Notes: a model not told the origin generated them from the letters alone. 64,000 nt of DNA from Tersicoccus solisilvae (GCF_014643255.1 NZ_BMJI01000003.1:163128-227127), one strand, 5' to 3'; counted from the stretch's first letter, positions 1-12,184 are shown. Translations and numbers: made by a program.

Positions 1-14
1 CGATCGAGACTGGC

Positions 15-2034
15 GTGCCTGTCGACCCTGGCGGCGAGAATCTCGGCATTCTCGACGGTGAATTTGACGAAGATCGAGCGGTGATCGCGCCGACAGACGA
101 ACTTCTTAAAGGATGGGGCTCCGAGCGCACCGTCCCCGCAGCCGCTGTACGTCGAGCGGTCTTGAGCCGCGAACTCACGGCAGATCCGCACGGTCTGCAG
201 ATTTACGCCGTCCGTATCGTCGGGTCCCTCGATCTCACAGGTGCGCGCCTCGGTCACCGCCTCGTCTTCGCCCGCTGTCACTTTCCCCAAGGTATCCGCG
301 GTCGGCAGCTACAGGCGGCGGGGTTGAATATCCCCGGCTGTCGGACAGCGGAAATCGATCTCGACGGCGCTCATCTCGACAACGACGCGTTTTGGGCCGG
401 GTTGACCGCGGCCGGGCAGGTGCGCGCGGTTTGTGCGCACATCGGCGGACAGCTCAATCTGAAGAAGGCGACTCTGTTCAATCCCGACGGGATTGCTCTC
501 GGCCTCGACGGTGCTCGGGTGGACGGTGTGCGCACATCGGCGGCCAGCTAGCCCTGCAGAAAGCGATCCTGTCCAACCCTGCTGGGTACGCGCTCAGCCT
601 AGACAATGCTCGGGTGGACGGTGACGCGTTGTTGGCCGGGTTGACCGCGACCGGGCAGGTGCGCGCCCCCGGTGCGCACATTGGAGGCCAGCTGTACCTG
701 CGGGAGGTGGCGCTGTCCAACCCCGATGGGGACGCGCTCAACCTCGACCGTATCCAGGTAGACGGTGGAGCGTTTGGGGCCGCGTTGACCGCGACCGGGC
801 AGGTGCGCGCCGTCGGTGCGCACATCGGCGGGCGCACATCGGCGGCCAGCTAACCCTGGAGAAGGCGGTCATGTCTAATCCCGACGGGATTGCTCTCGGC
901 CTCGACGGTGCTCGGGTGGACGGTGGAGCGTTCTGGGACGAGTTGACCGCGACCGGGCAAGTGCGCGCCCCCGGTGCGCACATCGGCGGCCAGCTAGCCC
1001 TGCAGAAAGCGATCCTGTCCAACCCTGCCGGGGACGCGCTCAGCCTCGACAATGCTCGGGTGGACGGTGGAGCGTTTTGGGACGGGTTGACCGCGACCGG
1101 GCAGGTGCGCGCAATCGGTGCGCACATTGGAGGCCAGCTGCACCTGGAGAACGTGGCGTGTCACTCCCTTCCCTCCGATGGAACTGTCGGAGGCCTTCAC
1201 TTGCAGGGTGCGGTGATCGATAGCCTTTTCGTAGGACGAATACAAGCAGTTCTGGATCTGCACTTGGCTCACATTCAGGTGCTCGTTCTCCGGGACAACA
1301 ACCCACCCCCAGCAGTGGAGGCGACCGGCTGGGCTCTTACCAGCCTCCGGCTCATCGCTGTGCCCAGCGGCCAGAACGGCCGGGACGTCATTCTCACCAA
1401 GTGGCTGGACAGACAGGAAGTCTTTGTGCCACAGCCGTGGCACGAAGCTGCGGATGCGCTGGCCCGCGATGGTCATATGGAGGAGGCGACCCGGTTGCGG
1501 ATCGCCGCAGCGAAGCGGTCTACCGAGCAGCTTCGACCTGCTGGACGGCCGACGAGAAGATTCCGCTCGATCTATGGTTGGGTCACTGGGCGGACACGGT
1601 GGCTGCTGCGCCTCGGCTACGGGACCGCCGTCGGATTCGGGTACCGGCCGCTACGCGCTGGGATCTGGCTCGCCGCCTTCGGGCTCGCCACAATGCTGAT
1701 CGCTGGCCTCGGAGCCTCCCAGTTGGAGCCCTCCCGCCAGGCCCGGCCGTTGGACATTGGAACCTCGGCGCAAACCGTCGCCCAGCACGGTCCCCTGACC
1801 GGTGCCACCGAGTGCGAGGCCGCCCGCGCGGGCTGGGACTACCCGTGCCTGAACAAGGTCCTGTACGCCGTCGAGACCGCCCTTCCCGTCGTCGGCACTG
1901 TGCAGTCCTCGGCATGGGTGTGGGGTCCCGGCGCATGGTTTCCGGCGCTGATCATCACCGCCCTGAAAGCGCTGTCATGGCTGTTCACCGTCCTGCTGCT
2001 GGGCGGGGTCACCAACCTGCTACGCAAGACCTGA
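15..2034 (+). pseudogene. Frameshifted membrane-associated repeat protein
   Basis: The coding sequence is spread over three successive frames. An N-terminal part runs from a GTG at 15 to about 526, a middle part from about 530 to 831, and a C-terminal part from about 846 to the stop at 2034. The N-terminal and middle parts share an exact 48-residue repeat built on AHIGGQL and LDGARVDGG. The C-terminal part ends in two hydrophobic segments (around 1655-1715 and 1950-2020). Similar architecture is known in actinobacterial proteins loosely annotated as membrane-associated oxidoreductases, but no enzymatic motif is visible. A missing 49 bp near 527 and a 14-bp tandem duplication at 818-845 break the frame. 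The frame is open to the window edge, so the true start may lie upstream. Confidence 0.7.
435..1160 (+). repeat. 144-bp coding tandem repeat
   Basis: The landmark gcgcacatcggcgg (or its variant gcgcacattggagg) begins at 435, 530, 674, 818, 832, 976 and 1120. All spacings are exactly 144 bp except 435-530 (95 bp, a 49-bp loss) and 818-832 (an extra 14-bp tandem copy). Each unit encodes 48 residues. The two irregular spacings are not multiples of three and coincide with the frame breaks of the surrounding gene. Confidence 0.85.
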
Positions 2035-2399
2035 TCACCCGCGCCGCGGATCCGCTGACGCGGGCTCGGGCGGCCAGTGGTTGCCACACCCGAGACACGG
2101 GCCGCGTGGAGGTCACCGTCTCAAAGGCGGTCGGATGCCAGCTACACCCGGCCCGGCGCCACCCACCACCTGGCGGACGACGTCGAGCTGACCGCCAACG
2201 GGCGGTCATCCCGCACGATTCACCGCTCAAACCGCCATCCGTCGCCGGGCACAACCCGGTCGTCGGCGTAGCCCTTGACATCATGGACTCCCCGAGCCTC
2301 GAGGTTGCAACCGCCGGCGCCGCCTCGCTTTCTCTGGCCATCGAGAGAGGCTGGTCCAGCTACGCCCATCTCTTGACGACCTTCCGCGAGGCATCCCGC
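2035..2399. other. Intergenic, no gene seen
   Basis: This stretch separates the broken repeat protein from the convergent SMP-30 gene. Open frames here are short and lack recognisable protein signatures. No tRNA-like fold, strong hairpin or repeat was found. Confidence 0.5.
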
Positions 2400-3260
2400 T
2401 CAGTGCGCCACGGCCTCCACGGGAAGCCCGGGGATCCCGACCCGGGTCGCGTAGACGCTGCCGGCGTCGGGCTCCGCGTCGTCGGGCAGGCCCTCCCGGG
2501 AGGTCGTGATGTAGAGGGTGCGCAGGTCGTCCCCACCGAGCGTGCAGGCGGTGGGCTGGCTGACCGGCACCTCGATGCGCTGCGTCAGCGTGCCCTCGGC
2601 GTCGTACCGGTGCACCTGCCCGCTGCCGTTGACGGCCACCCATACGGCGCCCTCGGCGTCGACGCACAGCCCGTCCGGCCGGCCGCTGCCGGGTCCGTCC
2701 CCGCCGTCGACCTCGACGAACGGCCGCCGGTTCACGAGCCGGTCCTCGACGTTGTCGAACACGTCGATCCGTCCCGTCGGGGTGTCCGCGTAGTAGGCCA
2801 GCTCCCCGTTCGGCGTGAAGCCGAGGCCGTTGGAGACGGTGACGGCGGGGTCGGTCGTCTCGATGGTGCCATCCGCGCCGATCCGGTACAGCCTGCCGGC
2901 ACCCTCCGCCTGCTCCAGGTGCATGCTGCCGGCGTAGAGGGTGCCGTTCGGGGAGACGCCGCACTCGTTGAACCGGGTGTCCTCATCCGCCCACATCGGG
3001 GGCAGCAGCCGCAGTTCGCCGTCGTCGGCGTCCGTGACCGCGAGCTGGTGCCACAGCCCGACGACGAAGCCGCCGCTGGCTCGCGGACGAACGAACGCGG
3101 CGAGTCTGCCGACGTGCCGGCGGGTGATGCCGTCGTCGGTGAAGGTCAGCAGATCGCCGGCGAACATGTCCACCCAGCGCAGCCCGCCCCAGGTCGGCGA
3201 CCAGATCGGCCCCTCGGCGTGATAGGCGATCGGGCCGGTGATGTTCCGCAGTTCGCTCAT
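2400..3260 (-). CDS. SMP-30/gluconolactonase/LRE family protein
   Basis: This is a predicted six-bladed beta-propeller hydrolase of the SMP-30/gluconolactonase family, about 286 residues, which is normal for the family. Members open sugar lactones or related esters with a divalent metal. Metal-site landmarks are visible: HAEGP near the N-terminus (metal Glu), RFNECGVSPNG, VSNGLGFTPNG and a GRPDG motif. No signal peptide is seen, so it is probably cytoplasmic. An alternative ATG lies 12 bp upstream at 3272; neither start has a clear ribosome site. The gene is convergent to the repeat pseudogene and 47 bp from proB, with no obvious functional link. The substrate cannot be told from sequence. 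Confidence 0.8.
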   Translation of the reverse strand: MSELRNITGPIAYHAEGPIWSPTWGGLRWVDMFAGDLLTFTDDGITRRHVGRLAAFVRPRASGGFVVGLWHQLAVTDADDGELRLLPPMWADEDTRFNECGVSPNGTLYAGSMHLEQAEGAGRLYRIGADGTIETTDPAVTVSNGLGFTPNGELAYYADTPTGRIDVFDNVEDRLVNRRPFVEVDGGDGPGSGRPDGLCVDAEGAVWVAVNGSGQVHRYDAEGTLTQRIEVPVSQPTACTLGGDDLRTLYITTSREGLPDDAEPDAGSVYATRVGIPGLPVEAVAH

Positions 3261-3307
3261 GGAACCATGCAACCACGCCGGCGTCAGGCAGCGGCGTCAG
3301 GGCCGAC

Positions 3308-6129
<2,822 letters not shown>

Positions 6130-6396
6130 TCAGACCGCGGCGACGTCGGCGGCGACGATGTCCACGACGCGGCGGCCGCGGCGGGTGCCGAACGCGACGG
6201 AACCAGCGGAGAGGGCGAACAGGGTGTCGTCCTTGCCGCGGCCGACGTTCAGGCCCGGGTGGAAGTGGGTGCCGCGCTGACGGACGAGGATCTCGCCGGC
6301 GTTGACGGTCTGGCCGCCGAACCGCTTGACGCCCAGGTACTGGGCGTTCGAGTCACGACCGTTGCGAGTGGAGCTTGCGCCCTTCTTGTGTGCCAT
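6130..6396 (-). CDS. rpmA: 50S ribosomal protein L27 (bL27)
   Basis: This 88-residue protein matches bL27 along its whole length. It begins [16 protein letters not shown] and contains the conserved [19 protein letters not shown] core and [19 protein letters not shown]. bL27 lies near the peptidyl-transferase centre, where its flexible N-terminal tail reaches the tRNA acceptor ends. No N-terminal propeptide of the Firmicutes type is present. The gene follows rplU by about 40 bp, the usual pairing, and both share the promoter upstream of rplU. Confidence 0.97.
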   Translation of the reverse strand: MAHKKGASSTRNGRDSNAQYLGVKRFGGQTVNAGEILVRQRGTHFHPGLNVGRGKDDTLFALSAGSVAFGTRRGRRVVDIVAADVAAV

Positions 6397-6439
6397 TGCT
6401 AGTGCCTGCCTTCAGGGAGTGACGGAGCGGACCGGGTGC

Positions 6440-6748
6440 TCAGGCGATCGAGGTGATCTTCACGCGGGTGAGGTCCGCGCGGAAGCCCTGACGCTTCTTG
6501 TAGCCGGTCTTGTTCTTGAACTTCTGGATGGAGATCTTCGGGCCACGGAGGTTGCCGAGAACCTCGGCCGTGACCTTGACCTTGGCCAGCTCCTGCTGAG
6601 CGGAGGTCACCTTGTCACCGTCGACCAGAAGGAGCGCGGGCAGCTCGATGGTGCTGCCTTCGCCGCCGGGCAGGCGATCGAGGGTGACGAGGTCGCCAAC
6701 CGAAACCTTCTCCTGGCGCCCGCCAGCACGGACAATCGCGTACACCAC
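6440..6748 (-). CDS. rplU: 50S ribosomal protein L21 (bL21)
   Basis: This is a 102-residue bL21, a 23S rRNA-binding protein of the large subunit. It starts [14 protein letters not shown] and carries the family signature [15 protein letters not shown] near the C-terminus, followed by TRVKITSI. Two consecutive GTG codons at 6748 and 6745 could serve as start. The frame stays open further upstream, but that extension does not resemble L21. A good promoter lies about 150 bp upstream, leaving a long leader. It is the first gene of the rplU-rpmA-obgE-proB cluster. Confidence 0.95.
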   Translation of the reverse strand: MVYAIVRAGGRQEKVSVGDLVTLDRLPGGEGSTIELPALLLVDGDKVTSAQQELAKVKVTAEVLGNLRGPKISIQKFKNKTGYKKRQGFRADLTRVKITSIA

Positions 6749-6901
6749 GTGGGAACTCACTTCTCTCGACAATCTCGGACAAAAAGTCTTGCGGCACTCC
6801 CCGGCAGGGGCGGCCGATGTGCGGCGGGGCAGGCGGCACGCGACCCGGCATCGTGTTGAGGGATCGCGGTGCACCGACTCGAGGCCCGGCACCGACTACT
6901 C

Positions 6902-6931
6902 AGGATACGTCACCGGCGGTGACGGGAGCAA
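6902..6931 (-). promoter_or_regulatory. Predicted rplU promoter with palindrome in spacer
   Basis: Read on the minus strand, TTGCTC (6931-6926) and TATCCT (6907-6902) are separated by 18 bp, a good -35/-10 pair. The spacer contains a perfect 7-1-7 palindrome (GTCACCG-G-CGGTGAC, 6909-6923), a possible operator. A leader of roughly 150 nt would then precede rplU. Confidence 0.5.
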
Positions 6932-6957
6932 ATGCAGGCGGCCGACGGCGAGCCGCC

Positions 6958-7605
6958 TCAATCGCCGGGGTCGGAGGGCGCCCGATTCATGGTGCCGGCC
7001 TCGCCGGCCTCGGGATCGGCGCCGACCCGTGCGAGAGCGGCCAGCTCGTCGCGAACGATGTCCATCGCCCACCCGTCCCCGTCGGCAGGGTCCGCCATCA
7101 GCAGGTGGATGGCCAGCCCGTCGATGACGGCGTGCAGGCGGCGGGCCTGCTGTTCGGTCCACGGTCCGCGGGGCCGGTGCGTGAGGAGGCCGACGACGGC
7201 GTGGCAGGCCTCCCCCAGCTGGTGATAGGCGTCGTCGCGGATGCCCGCCAGCTCCGGCAGGGCCGGCGTCTCGGCGATCAGGGCGATGTTGACCTCGAGT
7301 TCCGCTCGGCTGTCCGGGGTCAGGGGAAGCAGCTGGCGGATGACCTCGAGCGCGTACTGCTGCGGGTCCTCCACCGGAGGGAGTTGCCGGATCCGGTCAC
7401 GGGCGCGCTGCACCATCAGCGCCGCGGAGAACTCGAGCAGCTCGGCTCGGGTGGGGAAGACGTGCCGGAGTGATCCGACGGCCACCGACGCCTCGTCGGC
7501 GACCGTCCGGACCGACACCGCGCCGATGCCCCGGTCGAGGATGACCTGCCACACCGCACGCGCCAGCTGGGCCTTGCGGGCGTCCGTGTCGATCCGTCGA
7601 GGCAT
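6958..7605 (-). CDS. TetR family transcriptional regulator
   Basis: This 215-residue repressor-like protein has an N-terminal TetR helix-turn-helix: IGAVSVRTVADEASVAVGS followed by LRHVFPTRAELLEF. Its C-terminal ligand-binding half is all helical. It is transcribed divergently from a small membrane protein across 65 bp that contain two related near-palindromic 16-bp sites. The likely role is therefore self-repression plus control of that membrane protein. The ligand is unknown. It sits at the edge of the segment that separates rplU from rne. Confidence 0.88.
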   Translation of the reverse strand: MPRRIDTDARKAQLARAVWQVILDRGIGAVSVRTVADEASVAVGSLRHVFPTRAELLEFSAALMVQRARDRIRQLPPVEDPQQYALEVIRQLLPLTPDSRAELEVNIALIAETPALPELAGIRDDAYHQLGEACHAVVGLLTHRPRGPWTEQQARRLHAVIDGLAIHLLMADPADGDGWAMDIVRDELAALARVGADPEAGEAGTMNRAPSDPGD

Positions 7606-7615
7606 GGTGGCAGAT

Positions 7616-7658
7616 TAGCACGGCTGTACTACCATAACTTTCTAGCACAGTCGTACAA
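7616..7658. promoter_or_regulatory. Paired putative TetR operators
   Basis: Two related 16-bp sites, TAGCACGGCTGTACTA (7616-7631) and TAGCACAGTCGTACAA (7643-7658), are direct copies spaced 27 bp start to start. The first matches its own reverse complement at 12 of 16 positions, the second more weakly. They fill the divergent gap between the TetR gene and the membrane gene, where an autoregulatory operator is expected. Confidence 0.55.
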
Positions 7659-7670
7659 GAAAGGATCGCC

Positions 7671-8216
7671 ATGATCGCCGCCGTCATCATCGCGTGCGAG
7701 GTCGGATTCTGGGTCCTCATCGCGCTCGGGCTGATCGCCCGCTACCCCCTGCGGATGCGCCGGACAGGCACCGTCCTGCTCGCCGCGACACCCGTCGTCG
7801 ACCTCGTCCTGCTCGCGGTCACGGTCATCGATCTGCGCGCCGGGGCGACCGCCGGTCTCCTCCACGGCCTTGCCGCCCTCTATCTCGGCTTCTCGATCGC
7901 GTACGGCCACCAGATGATCCGGTGGGCCGACCTCCGGTTCGCCCACCGCTTCGCCGGCGGCCCTCCCCCGCGCAAGCTGACCGGCCGCGTCTACGCGACG
8001 GAGTGCTGGAAGGACGTGGCCCGCACGGTCCTGGCCGCCGCCATCGCCTCCGGGTTGCTCGCGTTGCTGACGGCCCTCGTCGGCGACCCGAGCCGGACCG
8101 AGGCGCTGACCGGCCTGTACCGCATCCTCGGGATCGTCGTCGCCGTCGAGCTGATCTGGGCGGTCAGCTACACGATCTGGCCCCGGAAGGCTCCCGCCGT
8201 GGCGCCCCAGCAGTGA
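7671..8216 (+). CDS. Small membrane protein, divergent from TetR
   Basis: This 181-residue protein has about five hydrophobic helices (roughly residues 4-24, 30-54, 60-82, 122-141 and 150-170). A conserved-looking loop carries HQMIRWADLRFAHRF and TGRVYATECWKD. I do not recognise a characterised family. The ATG at 7671 is preceded by AAAGGA at suitable spacing. Divergence from a TetR gene across putative operators suggests ligand-inducible expression, as for many small exporters, but transport activity is only a guess. Confidence 0.75.
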   Translation: MIAAVIIACEVGFWVLIALGLIARYPLRMRRTGTVLLAATPVVDLVLLAVTVIDLRAGATAGLLHGLAALYLGFSIAYGHQMIRWADLRFAHRFAGGPPPRKLTGRVYATECWKDVARTVLAAAIASGLLALLTALVGDPSRTEALTGLYRILGIVVAVELIWAVSYTIWPRKAPAVAPQQ

Positions 8217-8226
8217 TACTGGGGGC

Positions 8227-8871
8227 ATGAGCAGCGTGCCCCCGTCCCCGTCCACGCCTCCCGAGGGTTCCCGGCCCGAGAACCGGCCCCCGCACGACGT
8301 CCCCCGCGGCGGTCAGAACCCGACGTCAGGCGGGCCGGGCCCGTACGGGAACCCGGGACAGGGTCATTACGGCAACCCGGGACAGGGTCAGTACGGGAAC
8401 CCGGGCAACCCCGCAGCGGGCCCGTACGGGGGACCCGGGCGTCCCGCCGATGGGGAGGGCTACGGCTACGACCAGCAGGCCGGCCAGGGCCGGCCGGGAC
8501 TGCAGGGCTACGGCGCGCCGTCGCAGGACCGCACCATGGCGGTCCTCACCCACATCATCCCGCTGGTGGCGATGTTCATCAGCGTCGGCTGGCTCGGCTT
8601 CGTCGGCCCGCTCGTCATCTGGTTCATCTACCGCGAGGGCAGCCCGTTCGTGCGCCGCACCGCGGCCGGCGCCTTCAACTTCACCGTGACGACGTGGCTC
8701 GCGAACCTGGCGGCGTGGATCTGCTTCTTCACGATCATCCTCATCCCGGTCGCCATCCTGCTGTGGGTCGCCGCCTTCGTGGTCGCGATCATCTTCCACA
8801 TCCAGGGGGCCATCAAGGCCAACCGCGGCGAACTGTACGTCTACCCCCTGCAGATCCCCATCCTGCGCTGA
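8227..8871 (+). CDS. DUF4870 domain-containing membrane protein
   Basis: A Pro/Gly/Tyr/Gln-rich, probably disordered N-terminus (residues 1-100) carries GNPGQG repeats. It precedes a DUF4870/Tic20-like membrane domain with three hydrophobic helices, including MAVLTHIIPLVAMFISVGW, FVGPLVIWFIY and a long third one. The motif SPFVRRTAAGAFNF is typical of the family, whose function is not established. It follows the TetR-linked membrane gene by 10 bp on the same strand and converges with thiD/tenA 17 bp away. Confidence 0.85.
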   Translation: MSSVPPSPSTPPEGSRPENRPPHDVPRGGQNPTSGGPGPYGNPGQGHYGNPGQGQYGNPGNPAAGPYGGPGRPADGEGYGYDQQAGQGRPGLQGYGAPSQDRTMAVLTHIIPLVAMFISVGWLGFVGPLVIWFIYREGSPFVRRTAAGAFNFTVTTWLANLAAWICFFTIILIPVAILLWVAAFVVAIIFHIQGAIKANRGELYVYPLQIPILR

Positions 8872-8888
8872 GCCGGCGTCAGCCTGCC

Positions 8889-10469
8889 TCAGCCTGCGTC
8901 GACCACCTCGGCGGCGAAGAAGTCCCGCTCCAGCGCACACGCGCGCAGGAACGCGGCGGCCATCGCCTGCCGGGTCGGCTCGTCGGCGTCCGCGGCGGCG
9001 TCGTCGACGATGGCGCGGCAGGCGGCCGCCGCCTCCTGGAAGCCCGGGTCGTCGTAGGCCGCGAGCCAGGTCCCGTACGGGTGGGCGGCGTCGTCCCTGC
9101 CGCGCCGCTCCGTCCGGTGGGCCTCCAGGGCCCGGGACAGCGTCGCCGCGATCTCGGCGTAGAGCCAGTAGCAGGGCAGCACCGCGGCGGCTCCCACCTG
9201 CCAAGGCTCCCGCCCCGTGGCGGCGAGCAGGAAGTCGGTGTACCGCGCCGTGACCGGCCCGATCCCCGGGTCCCCGCCGTCGGCGTCGTCGTCGGTCCTG
9301 AGCCACTGCCGGTGCAGGATGGTCTCCTCGGTGGCGGCCGTGACCGCTCCGCGGGCGAAGAACGCGCGCACCGGCGCCGGCGCGGCCGAGGCCGCCAGCG
9401 ACGACAGGGCCCGGCTGTACGCCTGCAGGTACTGCGCGTCCTGGGCCAGGTAGGCCCGGAAGCGGTCCTGCGGAAGGGTGCCGTCGGTGAGCCGGACGAT
9501 GAACTCGAGTTCGTCGATCTCTTGCCGGACGACGGCGGACCGCTCCCACAGGTCATCGGTGAAGCGGCCGCGGGTTCCCGGCGAATCGGGTGCGGTGGCG
9601 GCGGCGACGTACGCGTCGACGGCGGCGTCGAGGTGGTGGCCGTGGTGGACGGGCCCGCTGCCCGAGCCCACGCGCAGCCCGTCGGCGGCGGCCAGCGCCC
9701 CCGTCAGCCAGCGCTTCGCGGCTCGCAACGAATACGGCCAGGCGCCGGTGCGCGCGTACAGGGTGGCCATCGCCGAGGACAGCGAGCAGCCGGTGCCGTG
9801 GGTGTTCCGGGTCGACACGCGCGGCTCGGCGACTTCGGCGAGCAGGCTCCCGTCGGGGGCGACGAGTGCGTCCGGGGTGCGCTCCCCGGGCAGATGGCCT
9901 CCCTTGACCAGGACGATGCTGCCCGTCGCGGCCGCGACCCGGCGGCCGGCGGCGAGGGCGGCGTCCCAGTCGTCCAGCGCCTCTCCCGGCCGGTGCGCCT
10001 CGCCCGGCGCCCCACCGCCGTCGAGGACGGCCAGTTCGGCCAGGTTCGGGGTGAGCAGGTCGGCGTGGGCGGCCGCGAGGGCGCGGACGGCGTCCTCGGC
10101 GCTCGCGTCGAGCAGCCGGTCCCCGCTGCTGGCGACCATCACCGGGTCCAGGATCACGGGGAATACTCGGCCCGCGTTCCGTTGGTCATCGAGCCACGCG
10201 CGCACGGTGGCGGCGACCTCGGCGGTGCCGAGCATGCCGATCTTGACGGCGTCGATGGTCACGTCGTCGGACACGGCGTCCAGCTGCTCGCGCAGGAACG
10301 ACGCCGGAGGGGTGTGCACGCTGCGGACCCCGCGCGTGTTCTGGGCGACGAGGCAGGTGACGACGGCCATGCCGTACCCGCCGAACGCGGCGATGGACTT
10401 CAGGTCCGCCGGCACGCCGGCCCCACCCGTGGGGTCGGTCCCGGCGATGCTCAGCACGCGCACCGTCAT
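8889..10469 (-). CDS. thiD: Fused HMP-P kinase / aminopyrimidine aminohydrolase (ThiD-TenA)
   Basis: This bifunctional 526-residue thiamine enzyme has two parts. The N-terminal ThiD (about 1-285) phosphorylates hydroxymethylpyrimidine and its phosphate. It shows SIAGTDPTGGAG, KIGMLG, LDPVMVASSG, LLTPNLAE, LVKGGH and the GTGCSLSSAMA anion hole. The C-terminal TenA (about 300-526) salvages degraded thiamine pyrimidines. It shows FRAYLAQDAQYLQAY and a final ALERDFF segment with the usual catalytic Glu region. The start overlaps the thiE stop by ATGA, and it is the last gene of the riboswitch-controlled thiM-thiE-thiD/tenA operon. The fusion joins salvage and phosphorylation of the pyrimidine moiety. 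Confidence 0.94.
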   Translation of the reverse strand: MTVRVLSIAGTDPTGGAGVPADLKSIAAFGGYGMAVVTCLVAQNTRGVRSVHTPPASFLREQLDAVSDDVTIDAVKIGMLGTAEVAATVRAWLDDQRNAGRVFPVILDPVMVASSGDRLLDASAEDAVRALAAAHADLLTPNLAELAVLDGGGAPGEAHRPGEALDDWDAALAAGRRVAAATGSIVLVKGGHLPGERTPDALVAPDGSLLAEVAEPRVSTRNTHGTGCSLSSAMATLYARTGAWPYSLRAAKRWLTGALAAADGLRVGSGSGPVHHGHHLDAAVDAYVAAATAPDSPGTRGRFTDDLWERSAVVRQEIDELEFIVRLTDGTLPQDRFRAYLAQDAQYLQAYSRALSSLAASAAPAPVRAFFARGAVTAATEETILHRQWLRTDDDADGGDPGIGPVTARYTDFLLAATGREPWQVGAAAVLPCYWLYAEIAATLSRALEAHRTERRGRDDAAHPYGTWLAAYDDPGFQEAAAACRAIVDDAAADADEPTRQAMAAAFLRACALERDFFAAEVVDAG

Positions 10470-11185
10470 CGGGTGCCTCCCGCGGCGGGCCGGGACTCGA
10501 AGGCCGCACGCAGCTGGCGCGCGGCGGCCTCGGGGTCGGGCGCGGCACAGATCGCCGACACGACGGCGAGGCCGGCGGCGCCGGCGTCCCGCAGGGCGGC
10601 CGCGTCATCGGTGGAGATCCCCCCGATGGCCACGGCCGGCAGCCCGCTACCGGCCGACAGTCGCGCGACGGCACGGCCGAACCCGTCGACGCCGAGCGGG
10701 GCCGGCGCGTCCGGCTTGGTCGCGGTAGCGTGCACCGCGCCGATGCCGAGGTAGTCCACCGTTCCCACGGGAAGGGTGGCGACGACGTCGAGCTCGTCCG
10801 CGGTCGAGGCGCTCAGCCCGAGCACCGCGTCGGGACCGATCAGTCGACGCACCGCGGTGACGGGCAGGTCGTCCTGGCCGACGTGGACACCGGCCACCGC
10901 GGCTCCGGCATCGCGGGCGGCGAGGAAGACGTCGACCCGGTCGTTGACCAGCACCGGGACCCGATCGCCGACGCGCTCGGCGACGGCCGTGACGAGGGCG
11001 AGGTACTCCCGGCCGGTGGCGTGCTTCTCCCGGACCTGCACGCACGTGACGCCGCCGGCGACCGCGGCGGCGACGACGTCGGGCACGCGGCGTGAGCCGC
11101 CGGGCCCGGCGGCCAGCGCGGTGTCGGTGACGAGGTAGAGCGTCAGCGCGGTCAGGTCGAACCGAGGTGTGGGGAGGGCCGTCAT
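10466..11185 (-). CDS. thiE: Thiamine-phosphate synthase
   Basis: ThiE condenses HMP-PP with thiazole phosphate to give thiamine phosphate. The 239-residue TIM-barrel protein shows YLVTD at the start, [49 protein letters not shown] and VAIGGI, the full set of ThiE substrate-binding motifs. Start and stop overlap thiM and thiD/tenA by ATGA, indicating translational coupling. It joins the pyrimidine made by ThiD/TenA to the thiazole phosphorylated by ThiM. Confidence 0.95.
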   Translation of the reverse strand: MTALPTPRFDLTALTLYLVTDTALAAGPGGSRRVPDVVAAAVAGGVTCVQVREKHATGREYLALVTAVAERVGDRVPVLVNDRVDVFLAARDAGAAVAGVHVGQDDLPVTAVRRLIGPDAVLGLSASTADELDVVATLPVGTVDYLGIGAVHATATKPDAPAPLGVDGFGRAVARLSAGSGLPAVAIGGISTDDAAALRDAGAAGLAVVSAICAAPDPEAAARQLRAAFESRPAAGGTR

Positions 11186-12081
11186 CGGGCGCTCGGGCTG
11201 AGGGCGGTCTCGCGCGTGATGCCGGTGTCGGCGGCGAACTCGTCGGGGCCGATCGCCGCAAGCCGGTCCAGCAGGGCGACCGCGAACGAGCCGGGACCGG
11301 TGCTGATCTCCGTGGCCTGACGGGCGGCGAGGGTGTAGTAGCCGGTCGCCAGCGCCGCGCAGACGGCGGGGCTGTCCTCCTGTCCGACGGCGAGGAACGC
11401 GGCGATCACCGCGCCGAGCGCGCAACCCCCACCCGTGACCTTCGTCAGCAGGGCGGCGTCGTGGTGGTTGCGGTAGTGCTCCGGTGCGCCGCCGTCGGCT
11501 CCCGCACCGCCGGGCGGCACGCCGAGGATCTCGTCGACCGCACCGGAAACGGCGACGGCCCCGCCGGTGCGGGTGACCAGCTCGATCGCGGCGGGGACGG
11601 CGTCGTCGGTCGTGTCCGTGCTGTCGACGCCGCGGCCGCCGCCGCTCTGCCCGGCCAGGGCCCGGACCTCGGAGGCGTTGCCACGGATGACGGTGGGCGC
11701 GAACTCGAGCAGGTCGGCGGCCAGGGCGGTGCGCACCGGCAGGGCGCCGACGGCGACCGGGTCCAGCACCCAGCGCCCGCCGACGGCCCGACGGCCGACC
11801 ACCGCCTCCCGCATGGCGAGCCGCTGCTCGGGCGTGGGCGTGCCCAGATTGATCAGCAGGCCCGAGGCGATCCGCGCGAACGGCCCGGCCTCGCCGCCGA
11901 TGTCGGTCATCGCCGGGGCGGCGCCGGCCGCGAGCAGCACGTTGGCCGTGTAATTGGTCACCACGCTGTTGGTCAGGCACTGGATCAGTGGCTGGTCCTG
12001 CCGGACCGCGTGCAGCAGCCGGCCGGCGCGCACCGGCAGGTCGACGGGGGACGGAACAGAGGAGAACGCGACGTCGTTCAC
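11182..12081 (-). CDS. thiM: Hydroxyethylthiazole kinase
   Basis: ThiM phosphorylates hydroxyethylthiazole for thiamine salvage. The 299-residue ribokinase-like protein shows [26 protein letters not shown]-like [28 protein letters not shown] and [14 protein letters not shown], where the conserved Cys is kept although the common GTGC reads GGGC. The GTG start at 12081 lies just downstream of the TPP riboswitch. No thiC or thiG is present in the window, so the operon as seen here serves salvage rather than de novo synthesis. Confidence 0.94.
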   Translation of the reverse strand: MNDVAFSSVPSPVDLPVRAGRLLHAVRQDQPLIQCLTNSVVTNYTANVLLAAGAAPAMTDIGGEAGPFARIASGLLINLGTPTPEQRLAMREAVVGRRAVGGRWVLDPVAVGALPVRTALAADLLEFAPTVIRGNASEVRALAGQSGGGRGVDSTDTTDDAVPAAIELVTRTGGAVAVSGAVDEILGVPPGGAGADGGAPEHYRNHHDAALLTKVTGGGCALGAVIAAFLAVGQEDSPAVCAALATGYYTLAARQATEISTGPGSFAVALLDRLAAIGPDEFAADTGITRETALSPSAR

Positions 12082-12085
12082 GGCG

Positions 12086-12162
12086 ACATCCCTTCGCTCG
12101 TACTGACGAGATCAGGTTCGACGGGTGTCATCTCAGCCCGGTGCGGGCACCCCGTGTCACTC
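12086..12162 (-). promoter_or_regulatory. TPP riboswitch (THI element)
   Basis: On the minus strand the sequence carries the conserved blocks ACGGGGTGCCC, GGGCTGAGATGACACCCGT, GAACCTGATC and GTCAGTACGAGCGAAGGGA in order. These are the hallmarks of the thiamine-pyrophosphate aptamer. It ends only a few bases before the thiM GTG start, so control is most likely by masking translation initiation rather than by termination. It governs thiM-thiE-thiD/tenA. Confidence 0.95.
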
Positions 12163-12184
12163 GTGGCAGCGTATCAGCGCCGCG

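Noticed and set aside
435..1160. Possible CRISPR array
   Set aside because: The 144-bp repeats are coding, continuous and without unique spacers of constant size.
2035..2399. Short gene between the repeat pseudogene and the SMP-30 gene
   Set aside because: Frames here lack a ribosome site and any protein signature.
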